Below, piece by piece: positions 51,376-60,050 of a stretch of DNA of 64,000 nt (positions are counted from its first letter, which is position 1; every line of letters begins with the position of its first letter). This DNA comes from UBA4582 sp047630175 (GTDB taxonomy: Bacteria > Pseudomonadota > Gammaproteobacteria > Pseudomonadales > Azotimanducaceae), in contig JBLHVI010000006.1 of the NCBI GenBank assembly GCA_047630175.1, forward strand, positions 1 through 64,000. Reading direction: 5' to 3'. The notes under the pieces were generated by a model. It did no database searches. It worked only from the letters and a program-made list of their open reading frames with translations, and had not been told where the DNA came from. The position numbers and the translations under genes are program-made.

Positions 51376-51811
51376 GGTCTGTCGATGTCTTTGGCGCTTT
51401 GATTGCATGATATTCTAGCGGGTAGCCTCGTTCTTGATAAAAACGGTAACTGTCACGTGCCGTCTGACGTTGGGTCTCGGCCAGCGGGACAATTTCTGCG
51501 ACGCGCTCAAAGCGGCTGAAAAATTCCGGTACTTTACCGGAAAGGTTGATTAAGACCTGTCTGTGGTCCTTGGGATCGTCGCGGTGACTTATCTTAATCG
51601 GTACATCCTCACCACTGGCGTATAAACCGTGCGGCACAAAGGCCTCAGGTCGCCATCGCCAGAGCAGATCGTCAAGCTCAGAAGATTGTTGCTCATCCAA
51701 CGTATGAATGTGTATCGGCATGCCTAAGCGGTAGATCTGCGTGATGAGCCGACAAGCAAACATGAGTGTCGGTTCATCACTATCAATCTGATAGAAATCT
51801 ATCTTGGTCAT
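51368..51811 (-). CDS. holC: DNA polymerase III chi subunit
   Basis: A 147-residue HolC. It shows the family opening KIDFYQIDSDEPTLMFACRLITQIYRLG, the HIHTLDEQQSSELDDLLW segment, and the FVPHGLY and VLINLSGKVPEFFSRFERVAEIV core of the chi Rossmann-like fold. Chi binds single-stranded-DNA-binding protein and links it, through psi, to the clamp loader. The putative psi is encoded at 25.0-25.8 kb of this window. It is seven bases after pepA on the same strand, with a small overlapping gene and valS downstream. Confidence 0.93.
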   Translation of the reverse strand: MTKIDFYQIDSDEPTLMFACRLITQIYRLGMPIHIHTLDEQQSSELDDLLWRWRPEAFVPHGLYASGEDVPIKISHRDDPKDHRQVLINLSGKVPEFFSRFERVAEIVPLAETQRQTARDSYRFYQERGYPLEYHAIKAPKTSTDHG

Positions 51812-51818
51812 TGGCAGA

Positions 51819-53315
51819 CTAGCCCTGTGCCTGGTCCATCAGGTACTGACACAGCAGATTCACTGGCCGTCCAGTGGCGCCCTTGTCGGGACCGCCGGAC
51901 TTCCAAGCAGTGCCGGCTGTATCTAAGTGTGCCCAGCGGTATTTCTTGGTGAAGCGTGCAAGGAAGCAGGCGGCGGTGATACTGCCTGCTTCTTTGCCGC
52001 CAATGTTCTGCATATCGGCATGATTACTGTCGATCTGTGACTGGTATTCATCCCAGAGGGGCATCCGCCAGATCCTGTCTCGGGTTTCTTCGCCGGCAGC
52101 CTGCAACCGCTGTGCAACATCTTCGTCATTGGCATACATGGCACTAGGGTGAGCGCCCAAGGCAACTACTGCGGCACCTGTGAGCGTTGCGATATCGATC
52201 ACTGTCGCCGGATTAAATTTGTCAATGTAGGTCAATGCGTCGCACAGCACGAGACGCCCCTCAGCATCGGTATTGAGAATCTCGACGGTTTGACCAGACA
52301 TGGTCTTAACGATATCACCCGGGCGCGAAGCGGTGCCGGATGGCATGTTTTCAGCAGCAACGACAACGCCAATGATGTTTATAGGCAGGTTCAGCTCTGA
52401 GATAGTCTGCATGGTGCCGAGTACAGAAGCCGCACCGCACATGTCATAAATCATCTCGCCCATGCCAGCGCCTGGCTTGAGGCTGATGCCGCCCGTGTCG
52501 AAGGTGATGCCTTTGCCAACAATAATGTGCGGTGCATCCTTAAGTTTGCCGCCTTTATGGCGCATAACGACCAGCTTAGCTGGCTGGGCGCTACCCTGGC
52601 TGACAGAAAGCAGACTGCCCATGCCGAGCTTTTTCATTTCGGCTTCTTCCATCACCGTGGTGGTCAGCGTGGGAAAGCGTTTTGCCAGCTGCATAGCAGC
52701 CTTAGCGAGAAAGGTCGGCGTGCAAATATTGCCGGGTGTGTTGCCTAGGTCCTTAGCAAAGGCGATACCCTTGGCCACAGCGTTGCCATCCTTGATCGCG
52801 TGTTTAACGATTCTTTTATTGGCAGGCTCATTAACAATAAAGTCGATCTGGCTGAGTTTTGAGCTGTTGACGAACCCGGTGCCTTTCATGCGAGTAAACT
52901 GATAAACGCCAGCTTCAAACACCTCCACTAGGCGGCGGGCTTTCCAATACAAGGATTCGTTGCCGGCTTCCGCTTCAAGCAAGCAGCACAGGGCATTTTC
53001 AGACTGGGTCTTGCGCAGGGCGCCGATAGCGGCAGTCACTATCTTGATATAGTCGGGAGCGTTGCTGGTGGCCTTGTTACCCAAGCCAACCAGCAGTACT
53101 CTGGGGACCGTAACGTTGGGCAGATCCTGAATGAGTAATGTCTCGCCGGTCTTACCGGTGATGTCGCCGCGTTTCAAGATGCGAGAAAGATAGCCTTTAC
53201 TTGTTTGGTCTAACAGGGCTGCTGTCTCGGAAAGCTGGCTGTTTGCATACAGACCGACAATTAGGCAATGATGCTTGGCTTTTGATGGGTTAATTGAGCG
53301 GACACTAAACTGCAT
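51819..53315 (-). CDS. pepA: Leucyl aminopeptidase (M17)
   Basis: A 498-residue cytosolic M17 aminopeptidase. ATG 53315 was chosen because GGAG lies five bases before it; the frame can be read six codons further up. The metal and active-site core is present: VGKGITFDTGGISLKPG, MIYDMCGAASVLG, the signature NTDAEGRLVL, and AWKSGGPDKGATGRPV near the end. It removes N-terminal residues from peptides; E. coli PepA also acts as a DNA-binding factor. It is divergent from lptG and heads the pepA-holC-unknown-valS run. Confidence 0.96.
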   Translation of the reverse strand: MQFSVRSINPSKAKHHCLIVGLYANSQLSETAALLDQTSKGYLSRILKRGDITGKTGETLLIQDLPNVTVPRVLLVGLGNKATSNAPDYIKIVTAAIGALRKTQSENALCCLLEAEAGNESLYWKARRLVEVFEAGVYQFTRMKGTGFVNSSKLSQIDFIVNEPANKRIVKHAIKDGNAVAKGIAFAKDLGNTPGNICTPTFLAKAAMQLAKRFPTLTTTVMEEAEMKKLGMGSLLSVSQGSAQPAKLVVMRHKGGKLKDAPHIIVGKGITFDTGGISLKPGAGMGEMIYDMCGAASVLGTMQTISELNLPINIIGVVVAAENMPSGTASRPGDIVKTMSGQTVEILNTDAEGRLVLCDALTYIDKFNPATVIDIATLTGAAVVALGAHPSAMYANDEDVAQRLQAAGEETRDRIWRMPLWDEYQSQIDSNHADMQNIGGKEAGSITAACFLARFTKKYRWAHLDTAGTAWKSGGPDKGATGRPVNLLCQYLMDQAQG

Positions 53316-53432
53316 GAAATCTCCAAAATACAAATCGGGTTGTTGTACAGATAATACACGCTTTAGGGACTATTGGCCCGCCTGCGTGTCAGTGTTTGTT
53401 AACGGGCTAGCTATAAAGCGACAGGGCGCTTC

Positions 53433-54512
53433 ATGAAGCGCCTAGACTTGTATGTGGTACAAACTATTGCCCAGATGATGTTGTTGGCCATTGTAGGGCT
53501 GCTGGGCATTCTAATGATCTTCACGTTCCTCGAGCAAGTTGAGGATATTCGTAACAACTATCGATTGGTCAATGTGATCCAGTACACGCTGTTTAGTGCG
53601 CCGCGGATGTTTTACGAGACTATTCCGTACGCTGCGCTCATAGGCTGTCTCACCGGACTGGGTTTGCTGGCAAACAACAGTGAACTCATTGTTATGCGAG
53701 CGGCGGGCATTTCCACCTGGTCGATTTTGTTAAATGCCATGAAACCGACGTTAGTTTTGATCTTCATCGGGCTCTATGTGGGTGAGTTTATATTGCCAGA
53801 TATCGAGCGAATGGCGAGAAATGACAGGGCCCGCGCCCTGTCGATGGAAAACCAGGTGGCGCCCACAGAGGGTCTTTGGTACCGCGAAGGTAATGTTTTT
53901 ATGCACTTTGATGAGGTTGATCAGTCTGGTGTCCTGACAGGCATCAGTCATTATGCGTTTGATAAGAACCAACGACTCGTGCAGACACTGCAGGCGGTAC
54001 GCGGCGTTTATCATGATGTTCGTCAAGATGAAAAGTATTGGCTATTAGAAGACGTGGTTATCACTGATCTTGCCAGCACGGGCACGCATACCGAGCAGTT
54101 GACAAGTCGCCGTTGGGACACGGAGCTGGCACCTAATTTGCTCGAGACGGAGAATTTGGTAGAGCCCGATAAAATGTCGATCGGCGAGCTCAGGGCAAAA
54201 ATTAACTATATGAGCAAGCAGGGACTCAATAGCCTCAAGTTTCAGCTGGGTTTTTGGAATAAGGTGTTGCAGCCGCTGGCGACTATTGGTTTAGTTTTTG
54301 TCGCGATTTCTTTCATTTTTGGCCCGCTGCGTGAGTCGACAATGGGCGTGCGCGTGGTCACCGGATTGGTGATTGGTATTTTGTTTAAGTTCGTTCAGGA
54401 TTTGTTGTCGCCGGCGAGTTTGGTGTTTGGGTTTGCGCCCATTATTGCGGTGTTAATTCCCATCTTAATGTGTTTTTTTGTCGGTTATTTTCTGCTGCGA
54501 CGCGCCAGTTAG
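53433..54512 (+). CDS. lptG: LPS export ABC transporter permease LptG
   Basis: A 359-residue inner-membrane permease of the Lpt bridge, moving lipopolysaccharide from the inner membrane to LptA. It has three N-terminal helices (first about 10-33), then the coupling region NNSELIVMRAAGISTWSILLNAM, a periplasmic beta-jellyroll (about 120-255) and three C-terminal helices. SELIVMRAAGIS is LptG-like. In most relatives lptF lies between pepA and lptG; here lptG starts directly, and lptF is absent from the window. It would need LptF and LptB from elsewhere. Confidence 0.92.
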   Translation: MKRLDLYVVQTIAQMMLLAIVGLLGILMIFTFLEQVEDIRNNYRLVNVIQYTLFSAPRMFYETIPYAALIGCLTGLGLLANNSELIVMRAAGISTWSILLNAMKPTLVLIFIGLYVGEFILPDIERMARNDRARALSMENQVAPTEGLWYREGNVFMHFDEVDQSGVLTGISHYAFDKNQRLVQTLQAVRGVYHDVRQDEKYWLLEDVVITDLASTGTHTEQLTSRRWDTELAPNLLETENLVEPDKMSIGELRAKINYMSKQGLNSLKFQLGFWNKVLQPLATIGLVFVAISFIFGPLRESTMGVRVVTGLVIGILFKFVQDLLSPASLVFGFAPIIAVLIPILMCFFVGYFLLRRAS

Positions 54513-54553
54513 GCGCGTGTCATCTGCTTGAGTGTGAGGAGCTGATGGGTTTA

Positions 54554-55030
54554 TTACTGGATTTTTTCGGACGCGTAAGGCTTGCTGCCAAGATATACCA
54601 CGCGGGTCCTAGACCAGCTATCGTGCAATGCTAAACGGTCTTTGTTAAACAACGCCCAGAATAATCCGAGAGCGGCAGGCGCCATCGCTAACGTGGCAAA
54701 ACCGAATCGCGTTAGCGCCTGCATCACAGTCAGGCCTTCGCCGGCGTTACTGACAGCGCGTATCTTCCAGACCTGCATACCTAAAGTCTGCCCTTTGACG
54801 CACCAAAAGTAGGTGTAAAATCCCAGTATTTCTAGGTAGCAAATCAATTGCACCCAATAGCTGGCAAGCGGTTGCTGGTCGGGCAATTGGCCGTCGACGG
54901 GCGTTCCTCCGCCGAAGGCTGCTTGAAGCAGAGAGCCTGTGATTGCCCAGAGCGCAAAAACAAGGAAGAAGTCATACAAAATAGCGGCGAAACGCCGTTT
55001 TAGGCTAGCGTTGGGATAGGCGTCAGGCAT
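54554..55030 (-). CDS. RDD-family membrane protein
   Basis: A protein of about 158 residues with the RDD pattern: LKRRFAAILYDFFLVFALWAITG (Arg and Asp of the family name), a middle helix pair near CYLEILGFYTYFWCVKGQTLGMQVW, and the final DKLAL-like DRLALHDSWSRTRVV. RDD proteins have three or four membrane segments and are thought to take part in transport; function is unknown. ATG 55030 was taken; TTG 55051 is an alternative. It is convergent with lptG, an arrangement I recall from pseudomonads. Confidence 0.85.
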   Translation of the reverse strand: MPDAYPNASLKRRFAAILYDFFLVFALWAITGSLLQAAFGGGTPVDGQLPDQQPLASYWVQLICYLEILGFYTYFWCVKGQTLGMQVWKIRAVSNAGEGLTVMQALTRFGFATLAMAPAALGLFWALFNKDRLALHDSWSRTRVVYLGSKPYASEKIQ

Positions 55031-55190
55031 GGTGTGGTTACGCAGCTCCAAAAAAATTTAGTAAGCTTATCATAAGGATGGTCCAACACACCTCGTTATG
55101 GTGGCAGACATCCTTTAGAATACTTAAATTTGGTGGTTAACAATTCATGCCACTGCATACGTAGATGCATTAGGGTCGGATCCTATGAGG

Positions 55191-55222
55191 GAAGCAGCAT
55201 GGTCATCATCGAAGCAGCATGG
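55191..55222 (+). repeat. 12-bp direct repeat at the lytic transglycosylase start
   Basis: GAAGCAGCATGG occurs at 55191-55202 and 55211-55222. The first copy contains the chosen ATG (55199). The ATG in the second copy lies in another frame, so only the first can start the gene. A further sign of local duplication in this chromosome. Confidence 0.85.
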
Positions 55223-56278
55223 GTTCATCGGCGAGTGGGCGTCAGGGCGACGCTTACGTTATGTGTCAGTCTGCTGCTGGGGGGCTTGGCAAGCTTTGCG
55301 ACCGCTGCCGAGCCTGGGGCACAGCCAAAGGCCTTCGCATTGTGGTTGGTAGACATTCGCGAGCAGGCCATAGCACAAGGTATTAGCGCCGCGACGGTAG
55401 ATGCGGCTTTTGTCGGTGTGGAGCCTGACCAGCGAGTCTTGCGTGCTGACAGTAGACAGCCAGAGTTTGTTCAGACGTTTGAGCAATATCTGCAGGGTCG
55501 CGTCACACCCGCACGGGCCAAGGCTGCGCGCGTACATTACAAGGAAAATCAGGCGTTGCTCGAACGCATTGCCGAACGTTACCAGATTGATGCCCCTTAC
55601 CTGATCGCGTTTTGGGCCTTAGAATCGAACTTCGGTCGCCTGCAAGGTAATTTCTCTATTATCCGGTCACTGGCAACATTAGCCCATGACCCGCGGCGCA
55701 GTGCATTTTTTACGCGAGAGTTGATGGCGGCCCTGCAGGTGCTCGACGAGGGGCATGTGCCGCTGGACGAATTCGTCGGTGGTTGGGCTGGCGCGATGGG
55801 GCAGAATCAATTCATGCCGTCGAGTTTTTTGAATTTCGCGCAAGACTTTGACGGTGACGGCAAGAAAAACATATGGTCCAACACGGCCGACGTGTGGGCA
55901 TCGATCGCATATTATCTAAGCGAGAATAAATGGCAGGCTGGCGAGTCTTGGGGTATGTCGGTGAGCATCGCGGAGCCAGTGGAATTCAGCAAATTAATGC
56001 CAATGTCTGTTACGCCCGGCTGTCGTGCACTACGCCACCATACTCGTCCTCTTAGCCTTGTGGACTGGTCCGCTAAAGGCATTGTTCCGGCCGTTGAACA
56101 AGCCGCTGACCCGCGAGTCTCAGGCCGGAAATACGCGATGGTTGTCCCGCAAGCCGGTGAGACCGTAGGTTATTTGGTAGGAAAGAATTTCAGAACCATA
56201 CTGAGCTATAATTGCGCGAATAAATACGCGGTTTCTATAGGGTTGCTGGCCGATATGATTGTTGCCGATTCCGATTAA
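55199..56278 (+). CDS. Lytic murein transglycosylase (MltB family)
   Basis: A 359-residue periplasmic enzyme that cleaves peptidoglycan to 1,6-anhydromuropeptides. ATG 55199 follows GAGGGAAG; the upstream frame to 55130 lacks a site. A signal peptide ends near residue 37 (LCVSLLLGGLASFATAAEP), with no lipobox cysteine. The catalytic glutamate is E142 in FWALESNFGRLQG. The signature GAMGQNQFMPSSFLNFAQDFDGDGKKNIW and the C-terminal NYGxSxxYA-like CANKYAVSIGLLAD fit the MltB/SltB branch. It overlaps no neighbour. Confidence 0.92.
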   Translation: MVIIEAAWVHRRVGVRATLTLCVSLLLGGLASFATAAEPGAQPKAFALWLVDIREQAIAQGISAATVDAAFVGVEPDQRVLRADSRQPEFVQTFEQYLQGRVTPARAKAARVHYKENQALLERIAERYQIDAPYLIAFWALESNFGRLQGNFSIIRSLATLAHDPRRSAFFTRELMAALQVLDEGHVPLDEFVGGWAGAMGQNQFMPSSFLNFAQDFDGDGKKNIWSNTADVWASIAYYLSENKWQAGESWGMSVSIAEPVEFSKLMPMSVTPGCRALRHHTRPLSLVDWSAKGIVPAVEQAADPRVSGRKYAMVVPQAGETVGYLVGKNFRTILSYNCANKYAVSIGLLADMIVADSD

Positions 56279-56295
56279 AAAACCGATTAAAAAAA
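56265..56295 (+). repeat. CCGATTAAAAAA tandem repeat at the transglycosylase stop
   Basis: CCGATT occurs three times in a row-like array (56265, 56271, 56283); the last two copies carry poly-A tails, giving two 12-13 bp units. The gene's stop codon TAA lies inside the first full unit. Confidence 0.8.
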
Positions 56296-56385
56296 CCGCT
56301 TAGAAAGTGTGAGCAGAAGGCCGGACTGTCGCGAGATATGGTTTGAGCGCAAAGCGCGTTGAACCTGTGAGCTTACGTGGCGTGC

Positions 56386-56823
56386 CTAGTTAGGTGCCAC
56401 ATCAGCTTTCATGAAGCTGGCGTCACATTCGGCGACGACCTCACCATTGTCGGCACGCAGCATACGACCCTGCATCTGCATTAATCGCCCCCTAGCTTTT
56501 AGGCATCGGCCTTCCAGTGTCACAGGCGTGCCTGTGGGCAGCGAGCTCTTATAGCGCAAATCAACTTTCGCGGTAAATGCCTGCATACCCTGTAGAACAA
56601 TCCAGTTCGCCATCACATCGTCTAGTGCGCTGAAAATAATGCCCCCATGGGTAATGCCATCAAAGCCGCAATGCGTTTCTGCCGGGGTGAATCGGCCGCG
56701 ACAGATGTCGCCGTCAAGCACAAAATTGAGGTGTAGGCCGACAGGGTTGTCTGGGCCACAAACGAAGCACTGGCGTGCATTACTTGGTGTAGAGCTTGGT
56801 GTAGAGCTTGGTGTTTTAGTCAT
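56386..56823 (-). CDS. PaaI-family hotdog thioesterase
   Basis: A protein of about 145 residues. It has CFVCGPDNPVGLHLNF near the start, then the hotdog core HCGFDGITHGGIIFSALDDVMANW, with the HGG motif of PaaI/YbgC-like thioesterases, and a C-terminal strand set ARGRLMQMQGRML. It probably hydrolyses an acyl- or aryl-CoA. The N-terminal PSSTPSST repeat is encoded by a 12-bp tandem duplication. ATG 56823 was taken; the frame extends to an ATG at 56859 and neither has a clear ribosome site. Neighbouring genes do not reveal its substrate. Confidence 0.85.
   Translation of the reverse strand: MTKTPSSTPSSTPSNARQCFVCGPDNPVGLHLNFVLDGDICRGRFTPAETHCGFDGITHGGIIFSALDDVMANWIVLQGMQAFTAKVDLRYKSSLPTGTPVTLEGRCLKARGRLMQMQGRMLRADNGEVVAECDASFMKADVAPN
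56784..56814 (-). repeat. 12-bp tandem repeat in the thioesterase N-terminus
   Basis: TTGGTGTAGAGC occurs at 56784 and 56796, with a partial third copy from 56808. On the coding strand it gives repeated Pro-Ser-Ser-Thr residues ahead of the folded domain. Confidence 0.92.
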
Positions 56824-56929
56824 GCAAGAATAGCCCAACGGATAGCGAGGGTTGATCATACACTGCCACGTTCAGAACGCGTGTTGTTCCGTGTGGCCCG
56901 TTGACTTCAGACCCGCGTTATCCGCGGGT

Positions 56930-57919
56930 TTAGTATGAGGTGCCTAGCAGGCGATTGATCCACGGTGTATTGGCCATCTCCCAAAATGATGACTTGTACA
57001 TATTTGCGGGTATCTTGTGCTTGATTTGCTCATGCAGCGCGGGAAGCTGTGACCAGTGCGTGCCTTGCTTGAAGTGATGCGCAGTGTGATAACCAAGATT
57101 ACCGGTCATCAGGTTGAACACCGGGTTAACATTGTTGTAAGAAGCCAGAAAGTGGTCTTCAGGCTCGTCAAGTCCAGCGTGATGGTCATAAGTTGCCCAT
57201 GCAGTAATCAGCAAGCCGGCGATCATGGGGAGTACGAAGACCAACAGCGCGGCGGCTGGGCGATAGGCCAACAAAGCCAGCACTAATGCGGCGACAACAA
57301 CGGTGTAGATTAAATGAGTGCGGTAGTGCTTTGGGTGTTTTTTACCCACGAGGTAACCACGGTGATAGGCAGTGCCAGCAACGATAATCGTGTATTCCCA
57401 GAGACCCATAATGGTGCCATCCTCACGTTTCCAGCGACTCTGGTCGAGGTTTTGATCTAGGTAGTTGTGATGATGGCCAAACACGTGGTGCAGCAGCCAC
57501 AGGTTAGTGGTGACACCTGTGTGCAGTGCATAAGCAATTTCCAGCAAACGGTTCCAAGGCGTAGCCTTGAAGGTCTTGGTATGTTGATGATGATGGTTCC
57601 AGGCACAAATGCAGCCCTTTGGAATCAACATGAGTAAAAAATACCCCGCCAGCAGCCAGAGACTGTCTACGGCAAAATAAACCGCAAAGTCAACGAGTGT
57701 GAGCAGGAGAATGAGGGTGACGGGAATACGATCAGCAGAATGTCTAAGCACGGCTATATTTTGTTTACCACGGTAGTTAAATAATACTTTGCACCCAAGT
57801 AAGGCACAAAAAGCCCACCTCTTGGACTGGTTCGAGAGGCATGGTATAAGCGTAGACAAGAAAAGTAAACCACGGATTAGAGTGCTCAAAGGCGTAGCTA
57901 ACATGACGAGTAAGGACAT
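56930..57919 (-). CDS. Fatty acid desaturase family membrane protein
   Basis: A membrane di-iron desaturase/hydroxylase of up to 329 residues. Histidine clusters are WNHHHQH (about 118-124), HHVFGHHH (about 155-162) and NLGYHTAHH (about 284-292), with hydrophobic helix pairs between, as in the FA_desaturase family (PF00487). It differs from the acyl-CoA desaturase at 31.4 kb in box spacing. The substrate may be a lipid-linked acyl chain or a carotenoid-like compound. The longest start (ATG 57919) overlaps the divergent small gene by 17 bases; family likeness begins near residue 47, so a start near 57760 is possible. Confidence 0.83.
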   Translation of the reverse strand: MSLLVMLATPLSTLIRGLLFLSTLIPCLSNQSKRWAFCALLGCKVLFNYRGKQNIAVLRHSADRIPVTLILLLTLVDFAVYFAVDSLWLLAGYFLLMLIPKGCICAWNHHHQHTKTFKATPWNRLLEIAYALHTGVTTNLWLLHHVFGHHHNYLDQNLDQSRWKREDGTIMGLWEYTIIVAGTAYHRGYLVGKKHPKHYRTHLIYTVVVAALVLALLAYRPAAALLVFVLPMIAGLLITAWATYDHHAGLDEPEDHFLASYNNVNPVFNLMTGNLGYHTAHHFKQGTHWSQLPALHEQIKHKIPANMYKSSFWEMANTPWINRLLGTSY

Positions 57920-58103
57920 ACATCAAAGCGACATCGCACCAAAAGCGGCGGTCATCAGCTTTGCAGATGCCAAACAAACGCATGAATTTCAGCGCAAAGA
58001 GAGTCGCGTGAAAGCCATGCGTGAGACGTTTAAGGCGGTGCGTGAATCACACCAAGAAAAGCCCGCCAAGCCAAGTAAACGCAGTAATAAAAAGAAAAAA
58101 TAG
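57903..58103 (+). CDS. Small basic hypothetical protein
   Basis: A 66-residue protein from ATG 57903, with an in-frame extension to a TTG at 57789 that I consider unlikely. It has a short hydrophobic AAVISFADA stretch, then a charged helix (KQTHEFQRKESRVKAMRETFKAVRESHQEK), and it ends in KRSNKKKK. The lysine tail suggests nucleic-acid or ribosome contact. No family recognised. It overlaps the 5' end of the desaturase gene head to head, so one of the two starts may be misplaced. Confidence 0.5.
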   Translation: MTSKDIHQSDIAPKAAVISFADAKQTHEFQRKESRVKAMRETFKAVRESHQEKPAKPSKRSNKKKK

Positions 58104-58164
58104 CGAATTTTGTGACCGCCTTTCGGTGGTTCTTCAACGGCCGCAAGCGTTCGAGACGCGGCCC

Positions 58165-58977
58165 CTAAGCAGGTTCTGTGGTTGACGCCTCAGCGGTGGT
58201 TTTTGTTTCTTTGGTGGCCTGACCAAGCTGCCTCGACATGGCGTCTCGACTTATAGCGATGAGTGATGTCAGGTCATCACTGGAATGTCCTCGAGTAGAA
58301 ATCGGTGCGCCAAAGATCAGGCTGGCTGTGCCAGGACGTAAATTTAGACCGCCGTTGGGCAGAATATTCCCGGAGCCGATGATGGTCACCGGCAAGATCG
58401 GTAATTGGAGTTCGACGGCCAATCGAAATGCACCTTTCTTGAAGGGCAACAAGTTAGCGTTACGTGATCTTGTGCCTTCTGGAAAGAAAACGACCGAGAT
58501 ACCATTTTTGATACGCTCGCTTGCCTTGTTAATACAAGCGAGCGCCGCACTGGTGTTGCTGCGGTCGATAAGGATATGCCCCATGGCAGCGCAGGCAAAA
58601 CCAAGTACGGGCAACCGGCGCAATTCCTTTTTCATCACCCACTTGATGTCGAGCTCTAAAAAGCCGTAGAGCAACAAAATATCAAACAGGCTCTGGTGGT
58701 TAGCGATAATGACATAAGATTGATGTGGAACAAGATGTTCGCGGCCGACAACCTTCAGCTTCACGCGTGATACGCCGACATTGAGCCGCGCCCACAGAGA
58801 GCCAAACACGCGCGAAGCAAAATCGGGAGCGCCCAAATAGGACAAGCACGTGATGATTATGCCGATCAGTGTCGTCGAGGCCCCAAGGAACGGAATAATC
58901 ACCAACCACTTGTAAATGCGGTAAGCCAGAGACGCCCTTTCAGGCACCGTTGAGGCGTTGACATCGGATGTTTGCAT
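58165..58977 (-). CDS. plsC: 1-acyl-sn-glycerol-3-phosphate acyltransferase
   Basis: A 270-residue membrane-bound acyltransferase that makes phosphatidic acid from lysophosphatidic acid. The catalytic NHQSLFD holds the HX4D motif (H94-D99), and the glycerophosphate-binding motif is FPEGTRSR (165-172), with ILPVTIIGSG further on. One hydrophobic segment (about 28-48) anchors it to the inner membrane. The C-terminal tail (TKETKTTAEASTTEPA) is polar and non-conserved. It follows the dioxygenase gene by 16 bases on the same strand. Confidence 0.93.
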   Translation of the reverse strand: MQTSDVNASTVPERASLAYRIYKWLVIIPFLGASTTLIGIIITCLSYLGAPDFASRVFGSLWARLNVGVSRVKLKVVGREHLVPHQSYVIIANHQSLFDILLLYGFLELDIKWVMKKELRRLPVLGFACAAMGHILIDRSNTSAALACINKASERIKNGISVVFFPEGTRSRNANLLPFKKGAFRLAVELQLPILPVTIIGSGNILPNGGLNLRPGTASLIFGAPISTRGHSSDDLTSLIAISRDAMSRQLGQATKETKTTAEASTTEPA

Positions 58978-58993
58978 GATCTATCAGTTCCGC

Positions 58994-59839
58994 CTAGAAG
59001 GGTTGCTCGCCAGCGACGGTGGTTCTGAGCATTTCCCGGCGCTGACCATGATAATCTGCCGTGGCACAATGTTGGGTGCATCGATTATCCCACATGGTTA
59101 AGGAGTCCTTATGCCAGCGTACCCGGCATGTAAACGAGGGAGATACAGCGAGGTCGTTGAGGTATTTCAATATTGGCGCACTCTCGGCCAGAGTCATGCC
59201 AGTAAACTGTAAGGTGTAAACGGGGTTGATCCACAAAGCTTTGCGTCCAGTGACGGGATGAGTTCGCACCACGGGATGCGTCATCGTGGCTGGCTCTTGT
59301 GTGTCATTGTTAATGGTCATGCTTTCCAATTGGTCTTTAAGTTTGGCCGCAGGTCCATAAGAACGTGTTGCGCTATGGGTAGCGGTCAGATGTTCTAACA
59401 AGTCCTTCATGCCAGCGGACAGCGCATCGTAGGCGGCGTATAAATTTGCATAAAGCGTGTCTCCACCAACGTCAGGCACGTCCACCGCATACAGCAAGGT
59501 CCTGGATGGCGGGTTTTGCTGAAAGGTGAAGTCAGTGTGCCAGCCCGCGCCAAAGGTCGCCGTAGACTTCTCCGTCGCTTCTTTGATGATGGGTACTACA
59601 TCGGGGCAGTCGCGTAATCCAGTTAAGTAGGGCGTTTCGCCAACACCACCTAGGCGTTTAGTAAGCGCCAGTAGACTTTGGGGATTCAAGTGCTGGTCAC
59701 GAAAACATAGCACCAAATACTCATGGAACGCCGCTTCGATTTGGGCCTGTTCTATGTCGTTTAAGGGCGCGCCGAGATCGACGCCGGTGACCTCGGCGCC
59801 CAATGCACCGCTGATAGGGGTGATCTGAATCTGGCTCAT
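58994..59839 (-). CDS. TauD/TfdA-family Fe(II)/2-oxoglutarate dioxygenase
   Basis: A 281-residue dioxygenase from ATG 59839 (MSQIQITPISGALGAEVTGVDL, the usual opening); the frame extends 13 codons further. The iron site is H101-T-D103 (AGWHTDFTF) with distal H257 (DNRCTQHCATADY). The 2-oxoglutarate-binding arginine is probably R272. The family oxidises taurine, 2,4-D-like ethers, alkyl sulfates and other small acids; the substrate here is unknown. It is followed by plsC 16 bases later, but a functional link is not apparent. No sulfur-starvation genes are nearby. Confidence 0.92.
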   Translation of the reverse strand: MSQIQITPISGALGAEVTGVDLGAPLNDIEQAQIEAAFHEYLVLCFRDQHLNPQSLLALTKRLGGVGETPYLTGLRDCPDVVPIIKEATEKSTATFGAGWHTDFTFQQNPPSRTLLYAVDVPDVGGDTLYANLYAAYDALSAGMKDLLEHLTATHSATRSYGPAAKLKDQLESMTINNDTQEPATMTHPVVRTHPVTGRKALWINPVYTLQFTGMTLAESAPILKYLNDLAVSPSFTCRVRWHKDSLTMWDNRCTQHCATADYHGQRREMLRTTVAGEQPF

Positions 59840-60050
59840 GTCTCGCATCCTTGAGGATTTTCTTGTCGGGTGACGCATTTTTTAACCCATTATGGCAAAG
59901 ATGTGTCTGGCATGCGCTAGCCGGATGGGTAATTATTTTCTGTCATTAGGCGGCCGCAATGATCTTGCTGTATCAGTGTGGCGTAAAATCGCCTCTTGGA
60001 GGCGCGCTCACAGGGCGTGGTAAAAGCGAGGACAAAAAGTTGGGGTGTAA

